Notes: generated from the letters alone by a model not told the origin. DNA of 6,314 bases from CAZBWE01 sp964568985 (GCA_964568985.1 CAZMSP010000113.1:1-6314), one strand, 5' to 3'; numbered from the stretch's first letter, positions 1 to 6,259 are shown. A program made the numbers and translations.

Positions 1-731
1 CGGTTCTACTTTGCAGCCATCTGCTCGCAGATGTTGAAGATGTATGCGACAGAATAGCAATTCTCTATGGCGGTAAAATCCAGATTGAGGGGCAGGTCAA
101 GGAGCTTTTGCAGCAGACACATAAAAAACAAATTACCACTGATGCGATAAGCGATACTGCTGTTGAGAAAATAAAGCAAATAATTCAGCAAGAGCATGCC
201 CAGTGCGATATTAGCTCACCGATGGATAAACTCGAGGCATTCTTTATCAAAACCGTCTCTTCTGCCGAACATCAGGCCCTGCCCACGAACGGCGCAGTCA
301 GTACCACACACATCAGCAGTTTTCTTGCACCTGATGCGTCTGCAGAAGATATTCTCGATAAGCTTGTCTCTGCTTCGGTATCCGCTCAACCACCAGTGGA
401 GCCGGTGACAACTGAACAGGTTGTTCCTGTTGAAACGCCTGAACCTACTCGTCAGGGCGAAGGCCCTGCCGTAGTCCCGAAGGGTGATGAAGATTTGCTG
501 AGCAAACTGACCGAGCCTGCCCCCGCGTCTTCCGACGCGAGTCGGGGCGGCGGGCCGAGCCAGCCAGATAAGACCAAAGCCGTTGTTAAAAATAATGAAG
601 AAATCAAAACAAAACCGGTCGAATCACAAGAGCAAGCCCAAAAAAACATCTTAGACAAACTAACAAAAGACGAAAACACCGCTCGTGAGCAAACCGCTGA
701 ATCTGAAGCAGGAGACTTTGGCGATGCATAG
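1..731 (+). CDS. ABC transporter ATP-binding protein, C-terminal part (5' end outside window), with long disordered tail
   Basis: This is the C-terminal part of an ABC ATPase that powers the permease encoded next. The frame is open from the window edge (first full codon at base 3, 242 residues visible). The first residues read VLLCSHLLADVEDVCDRIAI, which is the end of the Walker B/D-loop strand followed by the H-loop; the switch histidine codon is at 18-20. The stretch LYGGKIQIEG follows, typical of drug, lipid or Nos/Gld-type exporters. The nucleotide-binding domain ends near base 257 with MDKLEAFFIKTV, equivalent to the usual 'LEdvFl' helix. About 157 further residues (258-728) are rich in P, E, T, S, Q and K and look disordered; family members usually stop soon after the LEdvFl helix. 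The tail holds three I/L-L-D/S-K-L motifs and a GC-rich palindrome at 511-561. Walker A, the Q-loop and the signature motif lie upstream, unseen. The TTG at 108 is not the start, because ABC-ATPase homology continues in frame upstream of it. The substrate is unknown. Confidence 0.93.
   Translation, partial: VLLCSHLLADVEDVCDRIAILYGGKIQIEGQVKELLQQTHKKQITTDAISDTAVEKIKQIIQQEHAQCDISSPMDKLEAFFIKTVSSAEHQALPTNGAVSTTHISSFLAPDASAEDILDKLVSASVSAQPPVEPVTTEQVVPVETPEPTRQGEGPAVVPKGDEDLLSKLTEPAPASSDASRGGGPSQPDKTKAVVKNNEEIKTKPVESQEQAQKNILDKLTKDENTAREQTAESEAGDFGDA
351..665 (+). repeat. Three copies of a short peptide motif (I/L-L-D/S-K-L-V/T) in the ATPase tail
   Basis: Within the disordered tail of the ATPase the peptide ILDKLV is encoded at 351-368, LLSKLT at 495-512 and ILDKLT at 648-665. 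The copies are spaced 48 and 51 residues apart, and an acidic or polar pair (ED, ED, KN) precedes each. Copies 1 and 3 encode the same five residues ILDKL with a different codon at all five positions (ATT/ATC, CTC/TTA, GAT/GAC, AAG/AAA, CTT/CTA). The peptide is therefore kept while the DNA is not, which suggests selection on a short amphipathic binding motif rather than recent DNA duplication. The partner is unknown. Confidence 0.6.
511..561 (+). repeat. GC-rich stem-loop flanked by 7-bp direct repeats, inside the ATPase tail
   Basis: An inner perfect stem pairs CGCGTC (524-529) with GACGCG (534-539) around a TTCC loop. An outer CCCC (520-523) can pair with GGGG (544-547) across a 4-nt bulge. 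The direct repeat CCGAGCC flanks it at 511-517 and 555-561. By count 42 of 51 bases are G or C, far above the surroundings. It encodes the low-complexity stretch PAPASSDASRGGGPSQ of the tail. It looks like a REP/MITE-type palindrome. However, a simple insertion of one repeat plus the palindrome would be 44 bp and would shift the frame, while the ILDKL motifs on both sides stay in one frame. A mobile origin is therefore uncertain. Confidence 0.45.
710..714 (+). promoter_or_regulatory. Ribosome binding site for the permease gene
   Basis: AGGAG ends 9 bases before the ATG at 724 and lies inside the end of the ATPase coding sequence. It decides the permease start in favour of ATG 724 over the in-frame GTG at 685, and it supports coupled translation of the two subunits. 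Confidence 0.75.
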
Positions 732-2094
732 TGTCTGGGCTGTCGCCACAAATACCATAAAGCAGGCCCTGCGGGTGAAAATTGCCGCTGTTTTTATAAT
801 TCTGCTGATGGTTCTGCTGACAGTGATGGGTACTACGATGACAGGCGACGGTACCTTAAAGGGCCGGCTGCAAACCTTTGTAAGCTACGGTCTGTCACTG
901 ACCAGTCTTCTACTGTGCCTGCTCACGATAATAATTTCAATCTTTTCATTAACCAGCGATATCGACCAAAGACAAATATACACCGTTCTTACCAAGCCCA
1001 TCCGCCGTTATCAGATTCTTCTCGGTAAATTGCTTGGTGTGCTATTATTGGATGTGGCTTTGCTTGTCCTCTTTTCGGCATTAATATACAACATTACTAT
1101 TTATTTACCGCAATACATCAAAGCAAACGAAATGCAGCGTATCGAGGCGAACAACGAATTTTTTACTGCACGAGTCGATTTGCCCCCCGCTGAAGTCGAT
1201 GCTACCCAGGAAGTCCTTGATACTTACAAAAAGCTCCAGACGAGCGGCCAGCTTGAAGAAATGTTCCCGGGCATGTCGGGCAAAGAAATCATCGCACAGC
1301 TTACCAACCAAAAAAAACTGCAAATGCGAGCTGCTGAGGTCGGTCGTGATTTGCTCTGGGAATTTCATAATGTCAGACCTGCCGACCCAAATGGGAGATT
1401 ATTCATCAAGTTCAAATACGATGTATCTGGGGTAGGCTCGTCCGACTTGACTGTTTATGGCAGGTGGTTCATAGGTGCCTGGCAATTTATCAGGTATGGC
1501 ATTGCCAGCGAGACTCCTGTTTATGATCGTGTACACTCACATTCGATCCGAACTTTTCACGAAATAGATGCCCCAGCCCAGGTAGTTCCCAAAGATGGTC
1601 ATCTGGCTGTCGGATTCTTGAATGTCCCTGCGAACAACACAGTAGTAATCTTCTCGGAAGACCCAAAAGTGCTTTACAAAGCCGATACTTTCACTGCCAA
1701 TTTTGTAAGAGCTGTCCTTTTAATATTACTTCGTTTAATTTTCCTTGCCTGTTTAGGCATATCAGCCGCAACTTTCCTCTCGTTTCCGGTGGCAATATTA
1801 CTGTCTCTGATGATTTTCTTTATTGCGAGCTTTAGTAGTTTCTTTATGGAATCTTTTGACTTTCTTGGTGAGAATCTAAGTAGCATTTATCGTTACACCG
1901 TCAGGCCTATTATCCTGCTGATGCCTCAGTTTGATAAATTCAATCCCACGAAATTCCTGGTCTCTGGGCAATATTTCAGCTGGTTTTTATTGGCAAAAGT
2001 CACCTTTCTCTTGATTTGTATCAAGGCAATTTTACTTTTCTCCCTCGGCTTGCTTATCTTCAGCTTCAGGGAAATTGCGAAAATTATTATTTAG
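724..2094 (+). CDS. ABC-2 type transporter permease with large extracytoplasmic domain
   Basis: This is the membrane subunit (456 residues) of the ABC transporter whose ATPase is encoded just upstream; the two genes overlap by 8 bases (ATG 724, ATPase stop 729-731). Six hydrophobic segments are visible, at about residues 20-39, 53-76, 103-127, 328-350, 354-374 and 421-446. Between segments 2 and 3 lies a cytoplasmic loop (SDIDQRQIYTVLTKPIRR) of the kind that contacts the ATPase in ABC-2 permeases. Residues 128-325 form a long soluble loop. It has a charged helical first half, containing a run like LEEMFPGMSGKEIIAQL, and a probably beta-rich second half ending in NVPANNTVVIFSEDP. The C-terminus SFREIAKIII resembles the ends of other ABC-2 permeases. 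The start at 724 has an AGGAG at proper spacing; the GTG at 685 would add 13 polar residues. The transported substrate cannot be read from the sequence. Export of a lipid, polysaccharide or peptide, or a role in envelope maintenance, are all possible. Confidence 0.9.
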   Translation: MHSVWAVATNTIKQALRVKIAAVFIILLMVLLTVMGTTMTGDGTLKGRLQTFVSYGLSLTSLLLCLLTIIISIFSLTSDIDQRQIYTVLTKPIRRYQILLGKLLGVLLLDVALLVLFSALIYNITIYLPQYIKANEMQRIEANNEFFTARVDLPPAEVDATQEVLDTYKKLQTSGQLEEMFPGMSGKEIIAQLTNQKKLQMRAAEVGRDLLWEFHNVRPADPNGRLFIKFKYDVSGVGSSDLTVYGRWFIGAWQFIRYGIASETPVYDRVHSHSIRTFHEIDAPAQVVPKDGHLAVGFLNVPANNTVVIFSEDPKVLYKADTFTANFVRAVLLILLRLIFLACLGISAATFLSFPVAILLSLMIFFIASFSSFFMESFDFLGENLSSIYRYTVRPIILLMPQFDKFNPTKFLVSGQYFSWFLLAKVTFLLICIKAILLFSLGLLIFSFREIAKIII

Positions 2095-2130
2095 TTTGTG
2101 GTTTTAGTTTATAGTTCGTAGTCTATGAAC
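2093..2130 (+). repeat. Degenerate heptamer tandem repeat with small hairpin in the permease / membrane-protein spacer
   Basis: From the permease stop codon onward the sequence runs in near 7-base units: AGTTTGT (2093-2099), GGTTTT (2100-2105, one base short), AGTTTAT (2106-2112), AGTTCGT (2113-2119) and AGTCTAT (2120-2126). The last units also form a hairpin: GTTCGTA (2114-2120) pairs with TATGAAC (2124-2130), including one G-T pair, around a GTC loop. No T-run follows, so it does not look like an intrinsic terminator. The remaining spacer to 2158 is AT-rich and shows no clear Shine-Dalgarno sequence or convincing -35/-10 pair. Confidence 0.4.
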
Positions 2131-2158
2131 AACCAACAATGAACTCCGAACATTCATT

Positions 2159-4051
2159 ATGCATTGGCGTGACGCAATAATTTGTTCTGTTTGTATCTCA
2201 CTCTCGGCCTTTTTACTTATTACCGCCGGTATATGGATGGACTATATAAATTCGCAGCGAGAGCAAATGGACCTGATTATCGAAAGGGCTGAAAATGTTC
2301 CTCCTACACTGGCATTTGCAACTGTCGCAACGGGGGCCTTTCGCGGTCTGGTCGTAGATGTCTTATGGATGCGAGCAGATAAGCTTAAAGAACAAGGGCA
2401 GTTTTTCGACGCAAAACAGCTCGCTGAATGGATAACCACATTACAGCCCCGTTTCCCATCGGTGTGGGAATTTCAGGCGTGGAATATGGCTTATAATATT
2501 TCAGTTGCCATACCTCCAACTCAGCCGGACCAACGCTGGCTATGGGTAAGAAACGGCTATGAGCTGCTTCGCGACAAAGGAATTCGATGGAACCCAAAGA
2601 GTCTTGAACTCTATCGAGAACTGGCCAGAATATTCCAGCATAAAATAGGCGGCGTAACTGATGACGTACACAAATATTACAAACTTCAGCTGGCTTTGGC
2701 AATGGAACCGCTGCTCGGAACTGCCGATAATGAATACTTCGAAGCGCTTGCCAAGACACCTACAGAGTGGCAGCAAATTAAAAAAGATGCTAATGAATTG
2801 ATTACAGAACTGGCATCTGCTGACGATGCATTTTCCACTGAGGGCGCTGAGTTTGTCAGCAATTATTTGTTACTACGGCAAAACGCAGGCAGATTCAATC
2901 CCGCTGCCGGCAGCACAATAGATAACCTTAGAGGTACAGAAACCCTGGAAAAATTTGATATTTTCGCCAAGGTCTACGAGCTGCGCAACAACTGGAAACT
3001 TGACCCAGTTTTGATGCAGGAGATAAACCGGACTTACGGGCCCATCGACTTCCAGGCTACGGCACGCTCCGCCGTGACGAGCACCCTGACGAGCAGCGAC
3101 CCAAATAGTCATTTGCCACTGGATTGGCGGCACCCCGACAGCCACGCAATTTACTGGGCAGTAAAAGGTTTGCAGCAAGCAGGTAGACCAAGTTCATTGA
3201 AGTCCACCAAAGAGCAAGGCGGCTCGACTGAAGACGTTCGGCTGAGCTCAGTCGAAGCCCTCGCCGAAGTCCGCCAGATTGGCGTCCCAGAAACTAACAC
3301 CGACCGTATCGTAGCTCATAGCTTGCAAAATCTTTTCCGCTACGGAAAAATATTTATCTATGACATACCGGTACAAATATCAGAGGATTCTTCATCGCAG
3401 CCAATCCACGTGTCTGTTAAAGACATATTTTTACGTCCTGATTTGAGAATGTTTGAGCCGTACAATAATGCTGTACTGGCGATTCTTGATAAATATAAAA
3501 AAGCCGAAGACAGAGCCAGATTAGAATCACTTGGAAACGGCCATCGAAATATGCTCAAAAATGCTGTGTTTTCTTTCTACCAATCCGGCCACAAAGGCCA
3601 GGCACAAAAAATTTATAATCAACTAAGAAAACTCTATCCCCGAGAGGAATTTAAAATCCCCGTTGTCGATGAATATGTAAAGAAGCGCTTCCGCGAAGAA
3701 CTCAAGAATATAACAATAGATGACGCAAAAGAGCAGATAACGTCTATCCTGAGAGAAAGCTACTATTTATATGCAATTCGTGACGACGATGCTGCGTTCG
3801 GCAGAGAAAAACTGGCAGAGGAAATCCATCAATATTACCAATCAATATATGGAGACGGAAATCGAATTGACCTACCGGAATTTCCTTTGTTAAGATATGT
3901 TGCACTTACTGACTTTCTTTATGACCGGCAGTATCCACCCTATCTGAGACAGAACTTACTCGGACGGATAAAGATTGAAAGGCCCGAACTTGCCGAGCAA
4001 TTAGAACAACAGGAGAAAAAACTGATTGAACAGCAAAAGCAAACACAATAA
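2159..4051 (+). CDS. Conserved membrane-anchored, TPR-like helical protein of unknown function
   Basis: This 630-residue protein starts with a membrane anchor (residues about 6-26) and has a second hydrophobic stretch at about 50-71. The well-conserved-looking block GAFRGLVVDVLWMRAD (59-74) is followed by an amphipathic helix pair around QLAEWITTLQPRFPSVW and by WNMAYNISV (108-116). Next come RWLWVRNGYELLRDKGI and ELARIFQHKIGG. From memory, this aromatic-rich pattern marks a family in planctomycetes and deltaproteobacteria annotated as hypothetical or tetratricopeptide-repeat protein; no function is established that I can name. The middle contains DWRHPDSHAIYWA (322-334) and TDRIVAHSLQNLFRYGKIF, with two probable insertions before and between these blocks. 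The C-terminus is a charged Q/E/K coiled-coil-like tail. No Shine-Dalgarno sequence precedes ATG 2159, but an in-frame TGA at 2126 and the absence of other start codons after it fix the start. Position behind an ABC ATPase and permease suggests an accessory role; this is inference. Confidence 0.85.
   Translation: MHWRDAIICSVCISLSAFLLITAGIWMDYINSQREQMDLIIERAENVPPTLAFATVATGAFRGLVVDVLWMRADKLKEQGQFFDAKQLAEWITTLQPRFPSVWEFQAWNMAYNISVAIPPTQPDQRWLWVRNGYELLRDKGIRWNPKSLELYRELARIFQHKIGGVTDDVHKYYKLQLALAMEPLLGTADNEYFEALAKTPTEWQQIKKDANELITELASADDAFSTEGAEFVSNYLLLRQNAGRFNPAAGSTIDNLRGTETLEKFDIFAKVYELRNNWKLDPVLMQEINRTYGPIDFQATARSAVTSTLTSSDPNSHLPLDWRHPDSHAIYWAVKGLQQAGRPSSLKSTKEQGGSTEDVRLSSVEALAEVRQIGVPETNTDRIVAHSLQNLFRYGKIFIYDIPVQISEDSSSQPIHVSVKDIFLRPDLRMFEPYNNAVLAILDKYKKAEDRARLESLGNGHRNMLKNAVFSFYQSGHKGQAQKIYNQLRKLYPREEFKIPVVDEYVKKRFREELKNITIDDAKEQITSILRESYYLYAIRDDDAAFGREKLAEEIHQYYQSIYGDGNRIDLPEFPLLRYVALTDFLYDRQYPPYLRQNLLGRIKIERPELAEQLEQQEKKLIEQQKQTQ
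3056..3102 (+). repeat. GC-rich patch with hairpin and 9-bp direct repeat inside the membrane-protein gene
   Basis: ACGGC (3059-3063) can pair with GCCGT (3071-3075). TGACGAGCA then occurs twice, at 3075-3083 and 3087-3095, with a 12-base period. By count 34 of 47 bases are G or C, while the flanking coding sequence is clearly AT-richer. The patch encodes the S/T-rich run TARSAVTSTLTSSDP (residues 300-314). This run lies between YGPID (293-297) and DWRHPDSHAIYWA, where it looks like an insertion into a conserved core. Confidence 0.4.
3221..3259 (+). repeat. REP-like palindrome inside the membrane-protein gene
   Basis: Bases 3237-3256 form a 20-base near-perfect palindrome: TTCGGCTGAG against CTCAGTCGAA, with one G-T mismatch and a perfect CTGAGCTCAG core at 3242-3251. 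An alternative stem pairs GGCTCGACTGA (3221-3231) with 3248-3259, with one bulged A. Short GGCGG (3218-3222) and CCGCC (3271-3275) arms lie further out. The minus-strand reading TTCGACTGAGCTCAG resembles dispersed REP-type palindromes that I remember from several bacterial phyla; this match is from memory only. It sits in a polar, probably non-conserved segment (residues about 343-378) and keeps the frame open. Confidence 0.5.
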
Positions 4052-4060
4052 GCTTCAGCT

Positions 4061-6178
4061 ATGCAGAATACGCTCTTGCAACAACTGACCCCTTCACAAA
4101 AACAAGCTGTCCTTCACGTTGAAGGGCCTTTACTCGTTCTTGCCGGGCCTGGCAGCGGTAAAACACGTGTAATTACATACCGAATCGCAGCCCTTATCGA
4201 TTCCAGCATCAAGCCACACAATATCTGTGCAATAACGTTCACAAATAAAGCTGCCGATGAAATGCGTCAAAGAGCAATCGCTCTTGGCTCTTCTGGCGGT
4301 GCCTATATCAGCACCTTTCATTCTTTATGCGTCAGAATTCTCCGAAAATATGCCGATAAGGCGGATATAAACCCTAATTTTAGTATCTACGACCAGGCCG
4401 ACCAGAGCAGATGCATTAAACAGGCGATAAAAGACTGTGAGCTTGATACCACTAACTTTCCGCCGGCCCGAATGCTCGACGCAATCTCTTCCCGTCTGAA
4501 AAATAACCTGATAGATGTCGATACCTTCAAGACAAACGCTGACGATTTTTTTACCGAAACATTGGCCAAAATATACGTCCGCTATCAAGACATCTTAGTC
4601 GAAAAAAATGCGCTGGATTTTGACGACTTATTGATGAAAACCGCCTTTTTGCTCCAAAGTTGTCCCGATGTCTGCCGTGAGCTGTCAAATCGTTTCAAAT
4701 TCCTGCTCATTGACGAGTATCAGGATACTAACCACGCCCAGTATGTGATAGCCAAGGCTTTGGTCTCACAACATAACAATATCTGCGCAACGGGCGACCC
4801 GGACCAGTCGATTTACCGCTGGCGCGGTGCTGATATCCGCAATATAATAAACTTTGAGAAAGACTGGCCCGATGCTACGGTTGTAAAGCTGGAGGAAAAC
4901 TTTCGCAGCACACCAAACATACTTAAAGCTGCCGATAATTTAATAGCACAAAACCAAAACCGAAAAGAAAAAAAGCTTGTCCCCACAAAACCGCATGGCA
5001 CTGATGCCGTTATAAGTTCCTTCGAGGATGAAGCTGAAGAGGCCCAGTCTATCGCCCTAAAAGTACAGCAGCTTACAGGCAAAGGGGCCTCACTTCGAGA
5101 TACAGCCGTATTCTACCGCGTAAATGCCCAGAGCCGTACGCTCGAAGAGGCATTTATCCACAATAAGATACCATATCAGGTTATCCGAGGCGTTGAATTC
5201 TACAACAGAAAAGAAATCCGCAACATATTGGCTTACTTGAAAGTTCTGGTCAACCCTAACGATGAAATTGCACTTTTACGAATCATTAACACCCCTGCTC
5301 GCGGTATTGGAAAGACCACAATCGATAGAGTCCGTGCATACGCCTCTGCAAACAATATCAGCTTTTTCGAGGCCCTAAAAAAGGCAGAGAGCATCGTTTC
5401 TCTTTCTAATGCCCCAAAATCAAAAGTGGCCAGCTTTGTCAAAATGTTCAAGGGATTAAAAAAAGATATTAAAGGTGAAGTTGCACCGCTTGCCGAATGT
5501 GTCTTTGTAGAATCCGGTTTGAAAAAGTCGCTTCAAGAAGCCAGCCCTGAAGGACAAAACGCTATCGAGAATATAAACGAGCTGATAAACGCCGCAGCCA
5601 TATATGATAAACAAACAGAACAGCCAACGCTTGTCGATTATCTTCAGCAAATAGCACTTTTTAGCGATGTCGATGGATACGATACATCCAGCGACCGCGT
5701 CGCCCTTATGACCTTACATACTGCTAAGGGATTGGAGTTTGAAAATGTCTTTATCGTTGGCGTCGAACAGGGCTTATTGCCCCACGAAAGAAGTAACGCG
5801 GGCGAAGATGATGAGGAACTCGAAGAAGAACGCAGATTATTTTTTGTCGGCATAACACGCGCCAAAACCGGCCTAAATATAAGCTATGCTCGATACCGAA
5901 CGATACGAGGTCAGTTGCTGCGGACTATACCTTCGCAGTTCCTCTTTGAGCTGGGAATTGATTTCGCTGAATCGGCTCAAGAAAATGACACAGCACCATA
6001 CGATACTGAAGATACCTTCGCTGCCGGTGAGCTGGTTCGGCATAAATCTTTCGGCCTTGGCAGGGTCAAAGAGTTTATCGATATGGGCGAAAACAGCGTG
6101 GTCGTGGTTAAATTTAACGATGGACAGACAAAATCCCTGATGCTAAAATACGCCAACCTTTCAAAGGTAAACGTATAG
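4061..6178 (+). CDS. uvrD: UvrD/PcrA-type ATP-dependent DNA helicase (superfamily 1A)
   Basis: This is a 3'-5' DNA helicase of 705 residues, slightly shorter than most UvrD/PcrA enzymes. It unwinds DNA in excision and mismatch repair, strips proteins from DNA and works at stalled RNA polymerase in the cytoplasm. All superfamily-1A motifs are visible: Q motif LTPSQKQAV (9-17), Walker A AGPGSGKT (28-35), Ia ITFTNKAADEM, Ib STFHSLCVRIL, II DEYQDT (218-223), III GDPDQSIYRWRGAD (245-258), IV EENFRS, V MTLHTAKGLEF (550-560) and VI VGITRAK (596-602, arginine finger R600). The 2B-domain signature INTPARGIG is present. An acidic linker leads to a C-terminal Tudor-like domain (about 654-705; GELVRHKSFGLGRV), which in PcrA binds RNA polymerase. 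ATG 4061 lies 9 bases after the preceding stop and is the only plausible start, although no Shine-Dalgarno sequence is seen. The enzyme looks intact. The name pcrA would serve equally well, since UvrD and PcrA are hard to separate by sequence alone. Confidence 0.97.
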   Translation: MQNTLLQQLTPSQKQAVLHVEGPLLVLAGPGSGKTRVITYRIAALIDSSIKPHNICAITFTNKAADEMRQRAIALGSSGGAYISTFHSLCVRILRKYADKADINPNFSIYDQADQSRCIKQAIKDCELDTTNFPPARMLDAISSRLKNNLIDVDTFKTNADDFFTETLAKIYVRYQDILVEKNALDFDDLLMKTAFLLQSCPDVCRELSNRFKFLLIDEYQDTNHAQYVIAKALVSQHNNICATGDPDQSIYRWRGADIRNIINFEKDWPDATVVKLEENFRSTPNILKAADNLIAQNQNRKEKKLVPTKPHGTDAVISSFEDEAEEAQSIALKVQQLTGKGASLRDTAVFYRVNAQSRTLEEAFIHNKIPYQVIRGVEFYNRKEIRNILAYLKVLVNPNDEIALLRIINTPARGIGKTTIDRVRAYASANNISFFEALKKAESIVSLSNAPKSKVASFVKMFKGLKKDIKGEVAPLAECVFVESGLKKSLQEASPEGQNAIENINELINAAAIYDKQTEQPTLVDYLQQIALFSDVDGYDTSSDRVALMTLHTAKGLEFENVFIVGVEQGLLPHERSNAGEDDEELEEERRLFFVGITRAKTGLNISYARYRTIRGQLLRTIPSQFLFELGIDFAESAQENDTAPYDTEDTFAAGELVRHKSFGLGRVKEFIDMGENSVVVVKFNDGQTKSLMLKYANLSKVNV

Positions 6179-6215
6179 GGTACGGATTTACCACAGGTTC
6201 CGCTCTGTATCCGCC
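6179..6215 (+). other. Imperfect hairpin directly after the helicase stop codon
   Basis: CGGAT (6183-6187) pairs with ATCCG (6209-6213), and ACAG (6193-6196) pairs with CTGT (6205-6208). A 5-nt bulge (TTACC) lies on the 5' side and the loop has 8 nt. GG (6179-6180) and CC (6214-6215) could extend the base. An A-run follows instead of a T-run, so it is not a classical intrinsic terminator. It could still act as an RNA 3'-end stabiliser or be chance. Confidence 0.3.
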
Positions 6216-6245
6216 AAAAACCATAACAAAAAGTAAACAGATATG

Positions 6246-6251
6246 GAAGGA
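6246..6251 (+). promoter_or_regulatory. Ribosome binding site for the gene starting at 6260
   Basis: GAAGGA ends 8 bases before the GTG at 6260. It is one of only two clear Shine-Dalgarno sequences in the window and is the main reason to call the GTG a real start. Confidence 0.55.
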
Positions 6252-6259
6252 ATACGCAG

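Noticed and set aside
511..561. Recent transposition of a complete mobile element into the ATPase gene
   Set aside because: There is no transposase, the unit length is not a multiple of three, and the ILDKL motifs on both sides share one frame; it is kept only as a palindrome of uncertain origin.
685..723. GTG 685 as the permease start
   Set aside because: It would add 13 polar residues with no family support, while ATG 724 has AGGAG at 9-base spacing and a standard stop/start overlap with the ATPase gene.
108..731. A separate 207-residue gene starting at TTG 108
   Set aside because: The same frame is open to the window edge and encodes ABC-ATPase sequence (CSHLLADVEDVCDRIAI) upstream of 108, so this is only the tail of a larger gene.
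452..751. Antisense open frame across the ATPase tail
   Set aside because: It is a shadow of the GC-rich, low-complexity coding strand, with no recognisable motif or ribosome binding site.
2114..2130. Intrinsic terminator after the permease
   Set aside because: The hairpin is short and AT-rich with a G-T pair, and an A/C-rich sequence rather than a T-run follows it.
2385..2759. Antisense open frame of 124 codons inside the membrane-protein gene
   Set aside because: The sense frame carries strongly patterned conserved motifs, and the antisense product shows no domain-like pattern.
5886..6140. Alternative + strand frame of 84 codons at the end of the helicase gene
   Set aside because: The helicase frame here encodes the motif VI to Tudor-domain region intact; the other frame has no family resemblance.
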